Shown: positions 12,228 through 25,383 of the stretch, piece by piece | Numbering within the stretch: the first letter of the stretch is position 1 | Layout: each line of letters begins with the position of its first letter | Assembly: GCA_963921425.1 (NCBI GenBank) | Contig: OY992836.1 | Coordinates: 13,161,614-13,225,613 of the forward strand | DNA: 64,000 nt | Reading direction: 5' to 3' | Origin: Dryas octopetala | Taxonomy: Eukaryota > Streptophyta > Magnoliopsida > Rosales > Rosaceae | Program-made: the position numbers and the translations under genes | The notes under the pieces: generated by a model | The model's input: only the letters and a program-made list of their open reading frames with translations | The model's database searches: none | Told to the model about the DNA's origin: nothing

Positions 12228-13235
12228 ATGGAGTCATATGATGAGCAAAGAGCCCACAGCTATTTGTACAGAGCAAGAGAGTTGGATGAAAGCCCTGAGA
12301 AAGCATTGGGGTCTAAGTTGGCAGAACTGATCCTGACCAAGGAAAAACTCAAGAAAGCTAAAGAGAGCACTATGCAGTCATGGCTAGACTCCAGGCCTCT
12401 CATTGACAAGCTCGAAAGGCTTAAATCTGGCCTTGCTATTGCCAAAAACCGATGTACTACACCCAATATCATCTCAGAGCTTGAATCACAGCTTGAGGAG
12501 ACCAGTATGCATATCAAATCCAAAAGGGAGGATGAACGAAAGGCAAGAAATATGATCGATGACATAAATCAGGCTCTGGATGAAACTCGTCAAGAGATGG
12601 AAAGGATTAAGTGGGACACAGATGAAGAACGACAAGCAACATCAAGATTGAAACAAGCGCAGCATCTGAGTAGACAGACTCTGCGAACAGTGCAACTTAA
12701 ACTTCGAGCTGTACGAATAGAAAAAGAAGCAATTGGAGCATCAGCAGCAGTAGCACTTCAATACATAAACAGTTCAGAAATGGAGAGAAGTACCGTCCAC
12801 CTCACTCAGGAAGACTACCATGCCTTGAAAAAAAGAGCAGAAGAAGAAAATTCTCTTTCAGATTGGCGTGTTTTGGTCTCCACAGAACAGAAGCTTGCAG
12901 CTGAGGCAAGCCGAAAAAAAGCCTTGGCAAAATTGAACAGGCTATACTCTCAGAAACGATCAAGAGAAAGGGAAATTAAAGAAGAAAATATAATTGGAGA
13001 TCGACACACTGGAGGTTCAAGAATCAGGATGGGAGGCCAAGTGAACACCAGGCAGAATATGCTCCCCAATGTTCGGGACAAAGTTATAGCACAGCCAAAT
13101 CAGAGAAATCCACAACAGCTGAGATCAAGAAGTGATAAAAATAAGAAGTTGACAAAAAAAAAAGTTATAAAACCATCTGTTTTGCAACAAATAAGGCATT
13201 TTCTTGTAAGAAACATAAGAAGACTGTTCAGATGA
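12228..13235 (+). CDS. WEB/PMI2-family coiled-coil protein, N-terminally short
   Basis: One open frame of 335 residues, almost wholly charged heptad-type coiled coil, ending in a basic tail (VRNIRRLFR). The segment LTQEDYHALKKRAEEENSL followed by a Lys/Ala-rich helix is typical of the DUF827/WEB family (WEB1, PMI2), which acts in light-induced chloroplast movement. Family members usually have 500-600 residues and start with a conserved block that I do not find here. An in-frame TGA lies 15 bases before the chosen ATG. Another ATG at 12184, in a different frame, opens MDRQKFQNSSDAKSKW, which looks like a plausible family N-terminus. A frameshift or an unseen splice near the start is therefore possible. 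Function rests on family resemblance only. Confidence 0.7.
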   Translation: MESYDEQRAHSYLYRARELDESPEKALGSKLAELILTKEKLKKAKESTMQSWLDSRPLIDKLERLKSGLAIAKNRCTTPNIISELESQLEETSMHIKSKREDERKARNMIDDINQALDETRQEMERIKWDTDEERQATSRLKQAQHLSRQTLRTVQLKLRAVRIEKEAIGASAAVALQYINSSEMERSTVHLTQEDYHALKKRAEEENSLSDWRVLVSTEQKLAAEASRKKALAKLNRLYSQKRSREREIKEENIIGDRHTGGSRIRMGGQVNTRQNMLPNVRDKVIAQPNQRNPQQLRSRSDKNKKLTKKKVIKPSVLQQIRHFLVRNIRRLFR

Positions 13236-13771
13236 TTTCATACAAATTTAGAAAGTAGCAATCCAGTAAGAGCAATAAATTGCTACAGACTAGTCTAACA
13301 AAAGGTGAATGCACTTGGAACAAAATTCGGTTTAAGCTTGAGTATTCCTGATTTTCCCTCAAGTCTTCTGCAAGTTTTCTTGCGCTTCCTACAACGCCTG
13401 AAACAGAAGAAGCTTTGTTAAAAGCCAAGCAAAGATATTAACCTATCCTCAAATAGGTTTGTGAAGAACAAAGGAATCCTATCTGGATATCTGAAAAACA
13501 GTAAGGACTTGCATACAAGAGTTTGGCCATTGAATATAATAAAAAGAGACAAAAAGATGGATACCTAATGTTTCCTAGAGCCAATTAAGACTGCAGACAG
13601 AATAGCTTGAACCAGTTGACTATGTAACTTAGCAAGTGCCGAAGGAATCAAAATCAATTCATTCATACCATGTGCAGCCTCTACAATAGCATGAACTAAA
13701 AGTCAGCCCCAAAATTGGATAATCACAAAGCAACACTATTAAACAAAAAACTTACAGTGTGACTGCCTTCA

Positions 13772-16700
13772 TCAGTGAAACATTCTAGAATATGCTTTCT
13801 TTTCTCGTTCACACCTATCAGCGACCTGTAGGAATTTTCAGATTTCAAATCCCTGAATGGAAATAAATAAAGCATCCACTATTTGGTGAGTAAATCCAAA
13901 ACACATGAAGCTCACAAACCTTCCTTTTAGCGGCCAGAAACTCTTTCTTAATTCCTCCTGAAAGATAGAAAACATGAGGAAAGGTAAAAAATTTATCATT
14001 GAGAAGCTGACTGACTTCTCTAGTTGGTCATCAAATCTAAAAGCATAGGGGTTTAGTCATTCACAGCATCTAGTGCGAATATAAGAGTAAATATTCAATA
14101 ACCATAAAGCTAATGTCCATGTGAGGTTCCCACATCACATCCCACTAGATCCGGTTTGCTGCTGGGAAAGTTATTTTGGTAAACTTTTACAGTTCCCAGA
14201 AAGAAAAAGCTAGTTTATAAAAGGCTTCTTTTTTGGTATTGAAGTTAGGTAAACATCCAACACTACCGACCATCATTTGGTTCTAACCCTAGAGCCTTCT
14301 TGAAGCTTTCAACTGCAGCGTCGATGTCTTTAAGTGCCATATATGCCTGCAGCCAGCAAGATGCATAGAGTATAAGTTGATAAACTGCAGCCAGCAAGCA
14401 TACGAATTCTTGCCAATCGAAGATTATTACCTGGCCTTGGCGAAACAAAGCCTTCACATTGTCTTCCATATCACGCAATGCAAAGTCTGCGTCCAACAAT
14501 GCTCCTTCTAGGTCTCCTAATTTCAATCTACAAGCCTAAAGCCAAAAACCCACTTGTTAATCAACTAGATAAAAGAAAATGTCTTTACTTTAGTTTGTAA
14601 CATTACAAAGAAAGTACAACAAAAAAAAATACTCAGAACTTCTGAACATAATCAAGTTACTCATCGAAAAAATATTAACAGTGAAGACGACCAAGCCAAA
14701 ATAATTACATTCACAGTTGGCCAATTTTCTAGTTATCACTCATCACATGTAAGACTTCTTTACATTAACTAGTATGCGGATGAACATCAAATATTGTCTT
14801 CGCCATCAATTGATGTACTAGAGTGTAATAATTGAACATGTAGCAGGGGCAAAGACAAAATGCATGTAGTGTTCTGTAAATGATGAGCCTTAAATTTGTA
14901 TGAAGATATGGCTTTCATTTCATTAGGATCACCAGAAATCATTTCATATGTCTGATTGAGCACTATAATTTGCATGTTGTTCACATGACACCAGATCAAG
15001 GTGGAATCCCCATTCTAATAGAGAATTGTGGGTCTAGAAACCCATCATTGTGTTTACTCATATACAGTCCTAGATTTGGACAAGAAATATGCAGTGCTCA
15101 AGCATTTGACTGCTTAACATATGTAAGCAATTAAATGCTTAATGTCAAGCACACCTAAATCATAACAAACGTTTCAAAATATTAAAGTCATGATTGATGG
15201 AAACACAACCCTCCATCTTTGGATCCTTCACACTGTAGACTTCCTAGGAAAAAGAGTAAATCAGAGTCACTCAGAATGACTTCCCACCATGCGCATCCAA
15301 AAGGACCTTTTACCAACTATAAAGATGTTAAGTGACTCCTAAAAGGGAGAGAAACAATTATTCTAACACGACATATCGATGTGAGTTGGCATGGCTTGAA
15401 GTTGCGAGACTAGGAGCACTAGAGATAAATACAATGAATTGGGATTTAAAATGCATTTTTTTGTTAAAGATTGAGTAATAAGGGAAATAGATGGTCAAAG
15501 ACTCAAAAGTCACAACCAAGACAATCTTATATTGCTCAATTCGAAGATATCGATAAACAACAAGGTCAAGGAGGGGAGGGAAACACAGAAGCAAAAGTAC
15601 TATTTTTTGGTCCAGCAGGCTAACTTAAATATCATTAAGTTACTGTTACATAATTTCCATGTCAATGATTATCACTCAAGTACATGCACAATTCTTGCAA
15701 TAAAGATAGCTCAACAAATTGCCATTACATTACTTAACTAAAGATCATTGGTTTACTTGTCAAAAGATAAAACTTTTTTTAGTTTCAAGAAAGTTTCTTA
15801 GAGACTTCATCTAACATCCAGTGCTTTTATCGTTTGATAAATAAAAATTCTTACTGAGCTATTAGTAAATATCTGAGACTTTGTCTTCCGCAAAGAGGAG
15901 CTCTTCTCTGTACATTACAAAGATAAAGTCATCAGATGATGAAAGCAGGTAAGTAACATTTTATTGGGCAAAGGCGCAAAGCACATAGTTCACCTTCATC
16001 AATATCTTCCTTCTCCCAGCATACATCCAAGTAGCGCAAAGCCTTGCGGTACTTTCTAAGGGCCATCTTATAGTCTTGCTTCTGTATGTGAAAAATAAAA
16101 ACCAAGCAAAACAAAAACAAAGATCAAAGTTTAAACGGGGGTGGTCATCATACAAAAATACTATAAATCATAATAATATTAGCGAATTAAAAGTATATTT
16201 AGTTAGTGAGTATGATAATCTAAAAGAACAAACTATCCCAAGCAAATTTCAAAAAATCGAAATAATTTTAGACTTCAAACATGGGTGGTTATGTGGTGAT
16301 CATTCAAAACGAATTACTAACAAGTATTATAATGTTAACGAAAGACATGTTTTACCAAAGTTGTAAGCTGAAATGAGATACCTTGTACAGTTCATTTCCA
16401 AAGGCCTTAATAGAGTCTGTAGCCATGACCCACCAAGAAATTCCCTCTGGTTTTATATCAAGGTCAATGGGCCAATCAGGATAAACATCACCATCTTTGA
16501 AAAAGTTACACACCCCATCATCTGCCCCCTCAGGAAGTTCCCCACAATCTGCAATCATGACTTGTTGGGTAGGCAAGTCACCGTCTTGAGTGGTCACATG
16601 CTCAATGGAACGAACCACACCCATGCCTTTAGTCACCTTCCCGAACACAACATGCTTCCCATCAAGATGGCAAGTCCGAGTGGTGGTGATAAAGAACTGA

Positions 16701-17192
16701 GAGCCATTGGTGTCAGGACCTGAATTAGCCATGGACAACATGCCTTTTCTCTCATGCTTTATGTCAAGGTTTTCATCTTCAAACTTCAACCCGTAAATGG
16801 ACTCTCCCCCACTCCCATTTCCAGCAGATATGTCCCCACCTTGTATCATAAAACCTTTGATAATGCGGTGGAAACATACACCCTGCAACCAAATGCAAAT
16901 GCAATGCACATTTCTCACTTCTCTAACCAACTTATTCTTATAAAAATTTAATCTTTCTTGTTGTACATGCACAAATAAATGAATTCAAGAAAAACCCAGA
17001 AAAGGAAAAAGCTTAACAAACCTTGTAATGAAGAGGAGCACCTGTGTTGGGTCCAATGCCCTTCTCACCAGTACAAAGAGCTCTGAAATTCTCTGCGGTT
17101 TTGGGTACAACGTCATTGTAGAGCTCCACCACTATTCTTCCTTCTAGCTCTCCTCCAATGGTTGTGTCCAAGTAACACCTTGGCCTCACCAT
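13772..17192 (-). CDS. CYP40: Cyclophilin-40 (SQUINT-type peptidyl-prolyl isomerase with TPRs)
   Basis: Cyclophilin domain plus TPR co-chaperone that binds Hsp90; in Arabidopsis SQUINT promotes AGO1/miR156 activity and timing of vegetative phase change. Eight exons on -: 17022-17192, 16382-16882, 15994-16081, 15855-15907, 14431-14535, 14271-14346, 13920-13957 and 13772-13825. They join in frame to 361 residues, the length of Arabidopsis SQUINT. Residues 1-170 are the isomerase domain ([33 protein letters not shown]). The usual cyclosporin-binding Trp is His in that last motif, as in other CYP40s. The TPR part contains [19 protein letters not shown] and [18 protein letters not shown], and the C-terminus is [10 protein letters not shown] chose the ATG at 17192 because MVRPRCYLD aligns with the family start; an in-frame ATG lies five codons upstream. 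It converges with the WEB-like gene. Confidence 0.95.
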
Positions 17193-17807
17193 CTCTCTCA
17201 CTCTCACTCTCTCTATCTCTCACTGACCCAAAAGCAAAATATGAAAAAAATAAATAAATAAATAAGAAAAACCCTAATCCCGCTTTGTGAATTTGAAACT
17301 GGTCCGACCACACAGACTATAAAAAACTCAGACCACAGTCCACAGTCCACAGCCCACAGCGATCTATCAAGGCCTATATATGTATGAAGTCATGTCTCTG
17401 TCTGTGTCTCGTTAAGTCATTAGTAGTGGTTGGTGCTAAAGTGCGCGGTTGCGTGGGGTGCGCTTTCACTTGTCTCTGTGCGGGGCTTCGATAAAGTGTT
17501 GCGCGGGTGCATGAGGATTAGGAGTTTTAGAACCGTCCGATGAGGGGTTGGGATGGGGACGGACACTGATTCCTAGGCCCAAGGTACTTTTGGTTGCGTA
17601 GAGAGGTCTGAGAAGAAGGGCATTTTTGGAAAAAAGCGAGAGTTGACTGGTGAGAGGGCAGTGGGGGCATGTATGTCGCCAACTAGCAAGGTACCATGCT
17701 CATGTAGGTTTGGCCCACTTGCTTTGCTTAGCTTTATGGATCTCTCCGGCCGTACCACATCCATGCACTATTGCATTTCACTGTTCATCCAATTTTTTTT
17801 TCCTTGA
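17193..17807. other. 5' flank of CYP40
   Basis: Pyrimidine-rich on + just upstream of the start (CTCTCTCACTCTC), i.e. a GA-rich 5' leader on the transcribed strand. No further gene seen. Confidence 0.5.
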
Positions 17808-18180
17808 CTTATTTACACCATTGTCTTATGTGAGATACACTTTTTCTCACTTTGCTCCCTGAAACTTAAATCCTCTCAGTTTGCCACATGAACTTCACAC
17901 AGTTGTTGCAAAAGACCCTATGCCGTCAAGTCTGTCAATTTTTCCGTTAAAATAACTGATGTGGCACCTATATGGCATGAGTGAGACCCTTTTCAAGTTA
18001 TGTAAGATCCATGTGAACAAAAAAAATTATAAAAAATTGACATAGATCTTATTATTTTTTAGTTTAAAAATTGTTTTTGCAATAACTGTGTAAAGTTCAG
18101 GTGGCAAACGGAGAGGATTTAAGTTTCAGAGGGCAAAGTGAAAAAAAGTGTATCTCACTGAGAGCAATGGTGTGAATAAG
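17808..18180. repeat. Foldback MITE with about 105-bp inverted repeats
   Basis: A 373-bp element. The left end starts CTTATTTACACCATTG and the right end, on the opposite strand, CTTATTCACACCATTG. The arms match over about 105 bp with few differences, including GTGAGATACACTTTTT and TGAAACTTAAATCCTCTC. No clear target duplication. Confidence 0.8.
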
Positions 18181-18522
18181 CCTTTTTTCTTTTAAATTTT
18201 GTTACGAGAAAATTGCACTATTTGTTACGAAACCGACGACCGAACCGCAGGGGGCGGAAGGCACAAACGCAAACTGATGCTGAATCGACATGGGTCAGTT
18301 ACTGAAGATTCGGTGTCGGTAGGAGTCGGTTGGTGGTATTTGAAGAGGCGGTTCGGTATTTTAGTGTTTCGTCGGGGGGGTTTTCAATGTCGCTTCGGAC
18401 CACCGATGGTGGCGGTTGAGTCCTTTCCACCAATCGAAACCGACAAGGCCAAAAAATAACCAAACCTATCGGTGGCGATGTTTGTTTTTTTCGGTTTCTT
18501 GGTCAGAAATACCACCCCTATT

Positions 18523-18920
18523 ATTAATCTACTTATTCTTCACTTAGTTTCATATTGGTCTATAATCTTTTTTTTTATTTCATATTGGTTCACTAAATTT
18601 ATGACATGTTTCATTATGGTCCAAACCGTCAAATTAGCACGAATGACCATCTATTTTAGTCATGTGTTGCCCACGTGAGGCACTGTTTGTAAACCAATAT
18701 GAAATTAAGTGAATAATAAATAACCCAATATGGAACTAAGTGAATAATAAGTAAACTACAATAGTGCCCTATATACATAGCATATAACTAAAATATACAG
18801 TCGTTTGTGCTAATTTAACGATTTAGACCACAATGAGAAACGTCACAAAGTTAGTAAACTTATAAAGAACGAAAAAAAGATTGACAAATATGAAACTTTC
18901 AAAAGAATAAATGGACTAAT
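18523..18920. repeat. Second foldback MITE
   Basis: About 400 bp. The left arm (18523-18665) and right arm (about 18775-18920) are imperfect inverted repeats sharing TTTCATATT, GGTC(C/T)AAA and AAATTAGCAC blocks. Between the arms, GAAATTAAGTGAATAATAA and GGAACTAAGTGAATAATAA form a direct repeat. Confidence 0.65.
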
Positions 18921-20044
18921 GATGTAATTTCCTCTTTTGTTAAGATGTCCAATTTCATCACTTTAGTTTAAGTTACAATCAACTCCAAATTCTTAATTTT
19001 CTTTTCTTAATAAGTGGACGTGATGGAAGGGTATTTTCATCCTTTTATGTCCTAATTGAGGTTTTGCTCTCCCAAGACAAATTTGAATATACAGATTTAG
19101 ATGTGGCCAAATTAGATTTTTAAGCAATACATAACTCAATGGAACCATTTTATAAATAATTTCTCGCGGATTTATCGGCGGCGCTACTCTCTTTTTCTTG
19201 GCCGGAAATGAGTGGATACGTCTCGTTTATCTTGACGAAATAAGTGGAATGGCTATTGCAATTCCAAAAATATTCACAACTTTCAGTATTACAATTACAT
19301 AAAACTTCTCCATTAAATAACTTGGGGATATAAAATGACAAAGATATTCCTCTATTCGTGTCTATTTATTCAAAATTAAGGATATAAACTCGATTGCAAC
19401 CCAAATTAAACTATAAGTTTATGATGGAAAACTTTCACACTACGATGATGAAATTGGAAAATCCCAACATAACTTCAAAGACGGTGCAATTTGGCCTTAA
19501 AGGTATACCATTGTGCTACGTCATAATGCTAATATTGAGATGATAACTATAAGTCAATTAAGCTATTATTATTGGTGAAATTCATATTATTTAGTAATAA
19601 ATATTAAAATTGCTGAACTATGAATCAATTAATTTGTAGTCTAGTAGTAATTTTCCTCACAACAGAGGAAATGTCGCAAATTCGGTTCCTCCTTCCTAAA
19701 ATCACAACAACAACAAAATCTAAAATATTTGTCAAATTTTGATTACAGTAAAAATAAATAAAGTTTTTAATTAGCATAGATATAAGTAAAATACTATGAC
19801 ATAACTTGAGAAGCACCTAAGTTGTCAATACATGGAGATCGAGACTTGCTTGGAGAATGGAGTCTATCAAACACTACTCTCTACTTGTTTTTTGGATTTT
19901 TTTCCTCTTTAAGCAACTTCAAGATTCATGTACCTTAACAACAGACATATCATTCTTACTAGATTAAATACTAGTTACATAATTTTTTTTTTTTTTTTTT
20001 ACAATTTCAAGATCATACAATATCTTACAATCAAATAGAATTAC
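18921..20044. other. AT-rich intergenic DNA
   Basis: I see no gene, tRNA or complete repeat in this stretch. Confidence 0.5.
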
Positions 20045-20262
20045 TTAAGGCCGGTTTGGTATCTTATTCAAAAACTTTTTTTTTTTTTTCAAAAACAAAA
20101 TAACATATATGTTTTAGTTAAAAAAACATGTTTGGTAGACTATTTTCAAAAACAGTTTTTTGAAAATTTAAAACCAGTTCTCTTTTTAATTTTTCAAATT
20201 TTAAAAACTCACATTTTAATTTTTGAAAAAACAATTTGAGTAGGATACAAACAGGCCCTTAA
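20045..20262. repeat. MITE abutting the peroxidase stop codon
   Basis: About 218 bp including flanks. The ends are inverted repeats: AGGCCGGTTTGGTATC on the left and GATACAAACAGGCCC on the right, each bordered by TTAA. The short GC-rich ends and TTA(A) flank fit Tourist/Harbinger-type MITEs. It ends seven bases from the stop codon of the peroxidase gene, so that gene's 3' UTR must run through it. Confidence 0.7.
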
Positions 20263-20268
20263 TTTTTT

Positions 20269-21967
<1,699 letters not shown>

Positions 21968-22052
21968 ATGAAATGAATGTGAGAAGAGTTTGTAATAAAG
22001 TCTCACTAACACTGTGACAACAAGCAGTGGTAAGTACCAAGTACAAGCAGTT

Positions 22053-22060
22053 TATTTATA
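22053..22060 (-). promoter_or_regulatory. TATA box of the peroxidase gene
   Basis: On the minus strand this reads TATAAATA, about 86 bases before the start codon at 21967, a normal plant distance. Confidence 0.55.
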
Positions 22061-22268
22061 CACAGAGTTCTGTGAGACAGTCAAGGACTCAAAGGAAAGT
22101 GCATGCAAGTATGAAGTATGCAGATGCAGTTCATGTACTCTGAGAGAGTGGCAGAGGCACTAGAAATGTCTTATTCAGTTGGGTTCGGTACAATTGCACT
22201 ATATCATTAATGGATTAAGAACTCAGCAAGGCCCACTTCAAGAACTATTTAAATTGTTGTAAGTGGTG

Positions 22269-22500
22269 GTGTTAGATAATCACCAAATTCTAAAAATTTA
22301 ATAAAGGGTAGATAGATGGAAGAAAAGAAACATATAGGTGCAGTCTTACTCTGACAAAGAAGTGGATAATTGAAAATTAAAGGTTTCGAACTTAGATCCT
22401 CTTGCAAATAAGACTTTACTATTATATGTTAGACAAACTACTTGATCAACAATACATATCAAATTGTAACAAAATGAAACAAGAATATATATCAAGCTAA
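22269..22500. repeat. Dispersed repeat, copy 1
   Basis: Starts GTGTTAGATAATCACC and ends near ATATATCAAGCTAA. Inside is TTTCGAACTTAGATCCTC followed by CTTGCAAA..AGACTTTACT. A shorter, diverged copy of the same order of words lies at 35022-35186. Family unknown. Confidence 0.45.
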
Positions 22501-24283
22501 GAAGTTACTCTCAAGTTGACTTAAATGCCTCCATCCCGATAAAATTTGCACTCCAAAGTTCAAAGGCATGTTGTCACTCTCTTTTTGGGCTAGATATGTT
22601 TTACTAGGTACCTGTATGTTGCAGATAAGTTGTGGGTAGGAGTTGGAGCGCATTTTTCATGAAAGAAAGAAAATTTAATTATTTGCCGAAAGTCCTATTC
22701 ATAAAACATATGTTGTGTAAAGTAGTGGAATGAACATACATATGCAGTATGTATAATTAATGGGGGCAAGTAAATGTATCTATCAAAGCCGTATATAAGT
22801 TCATGAAGTCAAGCCAGGAAAAGGGGATATGCTTTGAAGAGCAAGCATCACCAATGCAAGTGGGAAGGAGAGCAATTCAGTTGCAGGATATATGTAACAA
22901 ATTAATTGAATCCATGTGGTGTGTACTACTTGGCTGTGTGAGTACTGTGTGCTGAAACACTTGAACATCTAATACAGTAACACTTATCCTCACATGGGTC
23001 TTTAGCCGGGTTCAATACGTAAAATTCAACTTATATTGTGACGCAACAATTATAAAAAATTAAATTCCGGATCCTCTATTCTAATATCATGATATATTCT
23101 TAATTACAATATTAATGATCATTTAATTTAGTAGATGACACTTAGTTTTCTTTTGTCGGAATAGGTATTGAGTTCAAATCTTATTAACGACAGTTGATCA
23201 ATAAAAAAAATGCTAAAAAAGTAAAAATGATTGCAATTGTATTAAATGTAAAATACATAACAATGTACTGATTTGAACGTGAGATCAAGGGATTACAATG
23301 AATTAGTTCATGAGCACGCTGGTAACATAAACGCTAAAGTTTGGTGTGAGAAATTTTGTTGACTAGTGTTGACCGTCTTTTTTTGCTTCAGAGTGCAAAA
23401 TTCAGCCTTCTTTTTGTACCTTTTGATAATGCTGAGATTTAGCAAATTTGGTTGATTTTGTTCCCTTACTTGATTTGCTCCATTGTTAACCTTCATTTTT
23501 TTTTTTCTTCTTCTGCCTTTCCTTGTTTCTCAGGGTTTGACATGATTCATTTTCCAACCCTCCAAATTTTGAATGCTTCATTTAGCAAAAATTACTCCAA
23601 TATCAGTGGATTTCCATGAATCTCTCAATCTTAATCTAAGAATCTATAATTACACATAGACCGAAGAAGGAAAAATCAAGCTCAAAAAGAGGCAAAGCCA
23701 CCAAATCCCAACACAAATTCTAAACTAGTAAAAGAATAGCCAACTTTTTCAAGAGAAGTGACATCGGAAATGGTGAGTAAAGGTTTAGGTCATAGGTTTG
23801 ACTGTTTGGGCATCCGTATGATAAAAAGATAGCCATCTTAGTATTGTTTGCAAATTGAAAAACTAAATATAGAATATGGAGTTTTGTATCAGAAAAAATT
23901 ATAACTTTGAGTTAGTACTTTTTACATATTGTCAATTGATTTTGAGTTTAATGCTCTAATTTTCTTCACTACTTAGCTAGTAATAGTAAAATGTAAATCA
24001 TTGCATTTTTGGTCCTAGTCATAGAAATCCAGAACCAGATTCCACTGGATCCCAATTCCACAAACACACACCAAGAACGCCAGGTATGGGATTCTTGCTA
24101 CTCATCATGGCCCAAACACAAGAATTTAAATTTCCCAAGAAATTAACTCAAAAGGGTATGAAAAAAACGCATCATAGTCCCTTTAAATCTAATGGTATAG
24201 CCAGCGTTGATACACTAGCTAACATGAACAATGTAAAAGGTACCATTACAACAGCAGATTAAAAAGCAGCCACTCATACCCAT
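22501..24283. other. AT-rich intergenic DNA
   Basis: I see no gene in this stretch between the peroxidase and the small cysteine-rich gene. Confidence 0.5.
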
Positions 24284-24548
24284 CTAACAAAGATTACAGC
24301 ACAAGTAATCCAAGCAGCTCTCTGTCCAGTCAAAACAGCAGGAACAACTGCATCCACAGATAAAATCATATAAACACAGAAATCAAATTCCAAAGTGAAG
24401 AAGCTAGACTACTAGAGACCATAAAATAAACAAGAAATTAATTACTGAAATAGTAAAAATACCATTCATTGATGGCTTTGTCCTGCTCATCTTCTCCTGC
24501 CTGGTAGTTGGTGGAAGTCTCTATGGCTTGTGCTGGTGGAGGTTCCAT
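24284..24548 (-). CDS. Small cysteine-rich peptide gene (CYSTM-like)
   Basis: A two-exon gene too short for ordinary ORF lists. Exon 1 is 24463-24548 (28 codons plus two bases, ending AATGAATG before GTATTT). Exon 2 is 24284-24347 (after an ACAG-type acceptor, GGATGCAG). They join in frame across a 115-bp GT-AG intron, creating a Cys codon at the junction, for 49 residues. The N-terminal half is acidic and proline-containing (MEPPPAQAIETS...). The C-terminal 21 residues hold nine cysteines in pairs (ECCSCCFDWTESC, then LDYLCCNLC). Such a tail recalls plant CYSTM stress peptides, which sit at membranes, probably by acylation, but the match is to the style rather than to an exact motif. Function unknown. 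Confidence 0.6.
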
Positions 24549-24637
24549 CTATCTCTAAAAGTAGTCTCTGGAGAGGTATGGTCTGGGCAAGCAGAAAGGG
24601 TATGTAAATGTATAAATGTTAAAATGGGTTCATGAAC

Positions 24638-24643
24638 CACGTG
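24638..24643. promoter_or_regulatory. G-box CACGTG upstream of the small cysteine-rich gene
   Basis: The palindrome CACGTG (context CCACGTGAG) lies 90 bases before the start codon of the cysteine-rich gene. G-boxes bind bHLH and bZIP factors in light and ABA responses; activity here is inference. Confidence 0.35.
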
Positions 24644-24920
24644 AGGGCACTACTTAAAGAATATAAGATTTGTATGGATGAAGCCAAAAAGGATTTGTCT
24701 TTTCATTTGCAGTAACTGTTCTCTTTCTTTCTTTATTTATTTTGATTTTTGACCATATAATGTATGAATAATGAATACTCAATGTAGCCTAGCCCTTTTA
24801 AATTTCAAAGGCAACTAGATAAGAATAAAGAATGAGAAAGTAAAGGGTTGGAGACTTGGAGTGGACCACTAGCAGTAGTGGACAATCAAACCTAAGTTGA
24901 TAAGGTCTTTTATCTGTGAA

Positions 24921-25383
24921 ATCAATGGTGATTCTATGAGTGCTTATTCAAGATTACTCTTTTGAGCCTGTGACGTGGTTGGTATAAATATTTCTACATC
25001 TAGCATTCATTTCAAGAGTAAATTCTGATTTGGATTTTGGACAAATGTTCAGTTTCTTATCGTTTTCATAAGTTTAATGACTTGATTTCATCTTTTTACT
25101 TCACAAATTTTCAGTTTCAGTCCTTTAGTATATGACATTTCATCTTTTGACTCCACCAATTGTACATGAAGGTGAAAGTATTACAGAAAATACTCTTTTA
25201 AGTGTTTTCTGGAAAAGGCCTGTAACTTTTATTTTCTGGATAACTCCACCAATATGACGTGTCTTTATCCAGAAAATAAAAGTCATAAGTTTTAATCCAA
25301 AAATTAGAGTGCATAAGGATTGGATCCTAATTCCTCCTAAAACAAGTGCCACGGCATTTACATTTACAACAAATTTCATCCCA
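24921..25383 (-). other. 3' flank of the RPW8-kinase gene
   Basis: 24921-25060 and 25130-25180 match 32110-32330 downstream of the pseudogene copy, and in part 36270-36310 downstream of the MAPKKK5-like copy. The duplication units of the kinase array therefore include 3' flanking DNA. A short hairpin-like repeat of CCAGAAAATAAAAGT(C/T)AT lies at about 25220-25290. Confidence 0.6.

Noticed and set aside
13228..13428. Minus-strand frame reading SVSGVVGSARKLAEDLRENQEY after an acceptor-like site
   Set aside because: It lies downstream of the CYP40 stop codon and has no start or partner exon; an alternative 3' UTR exon of CYP40 is more likely than a gene.
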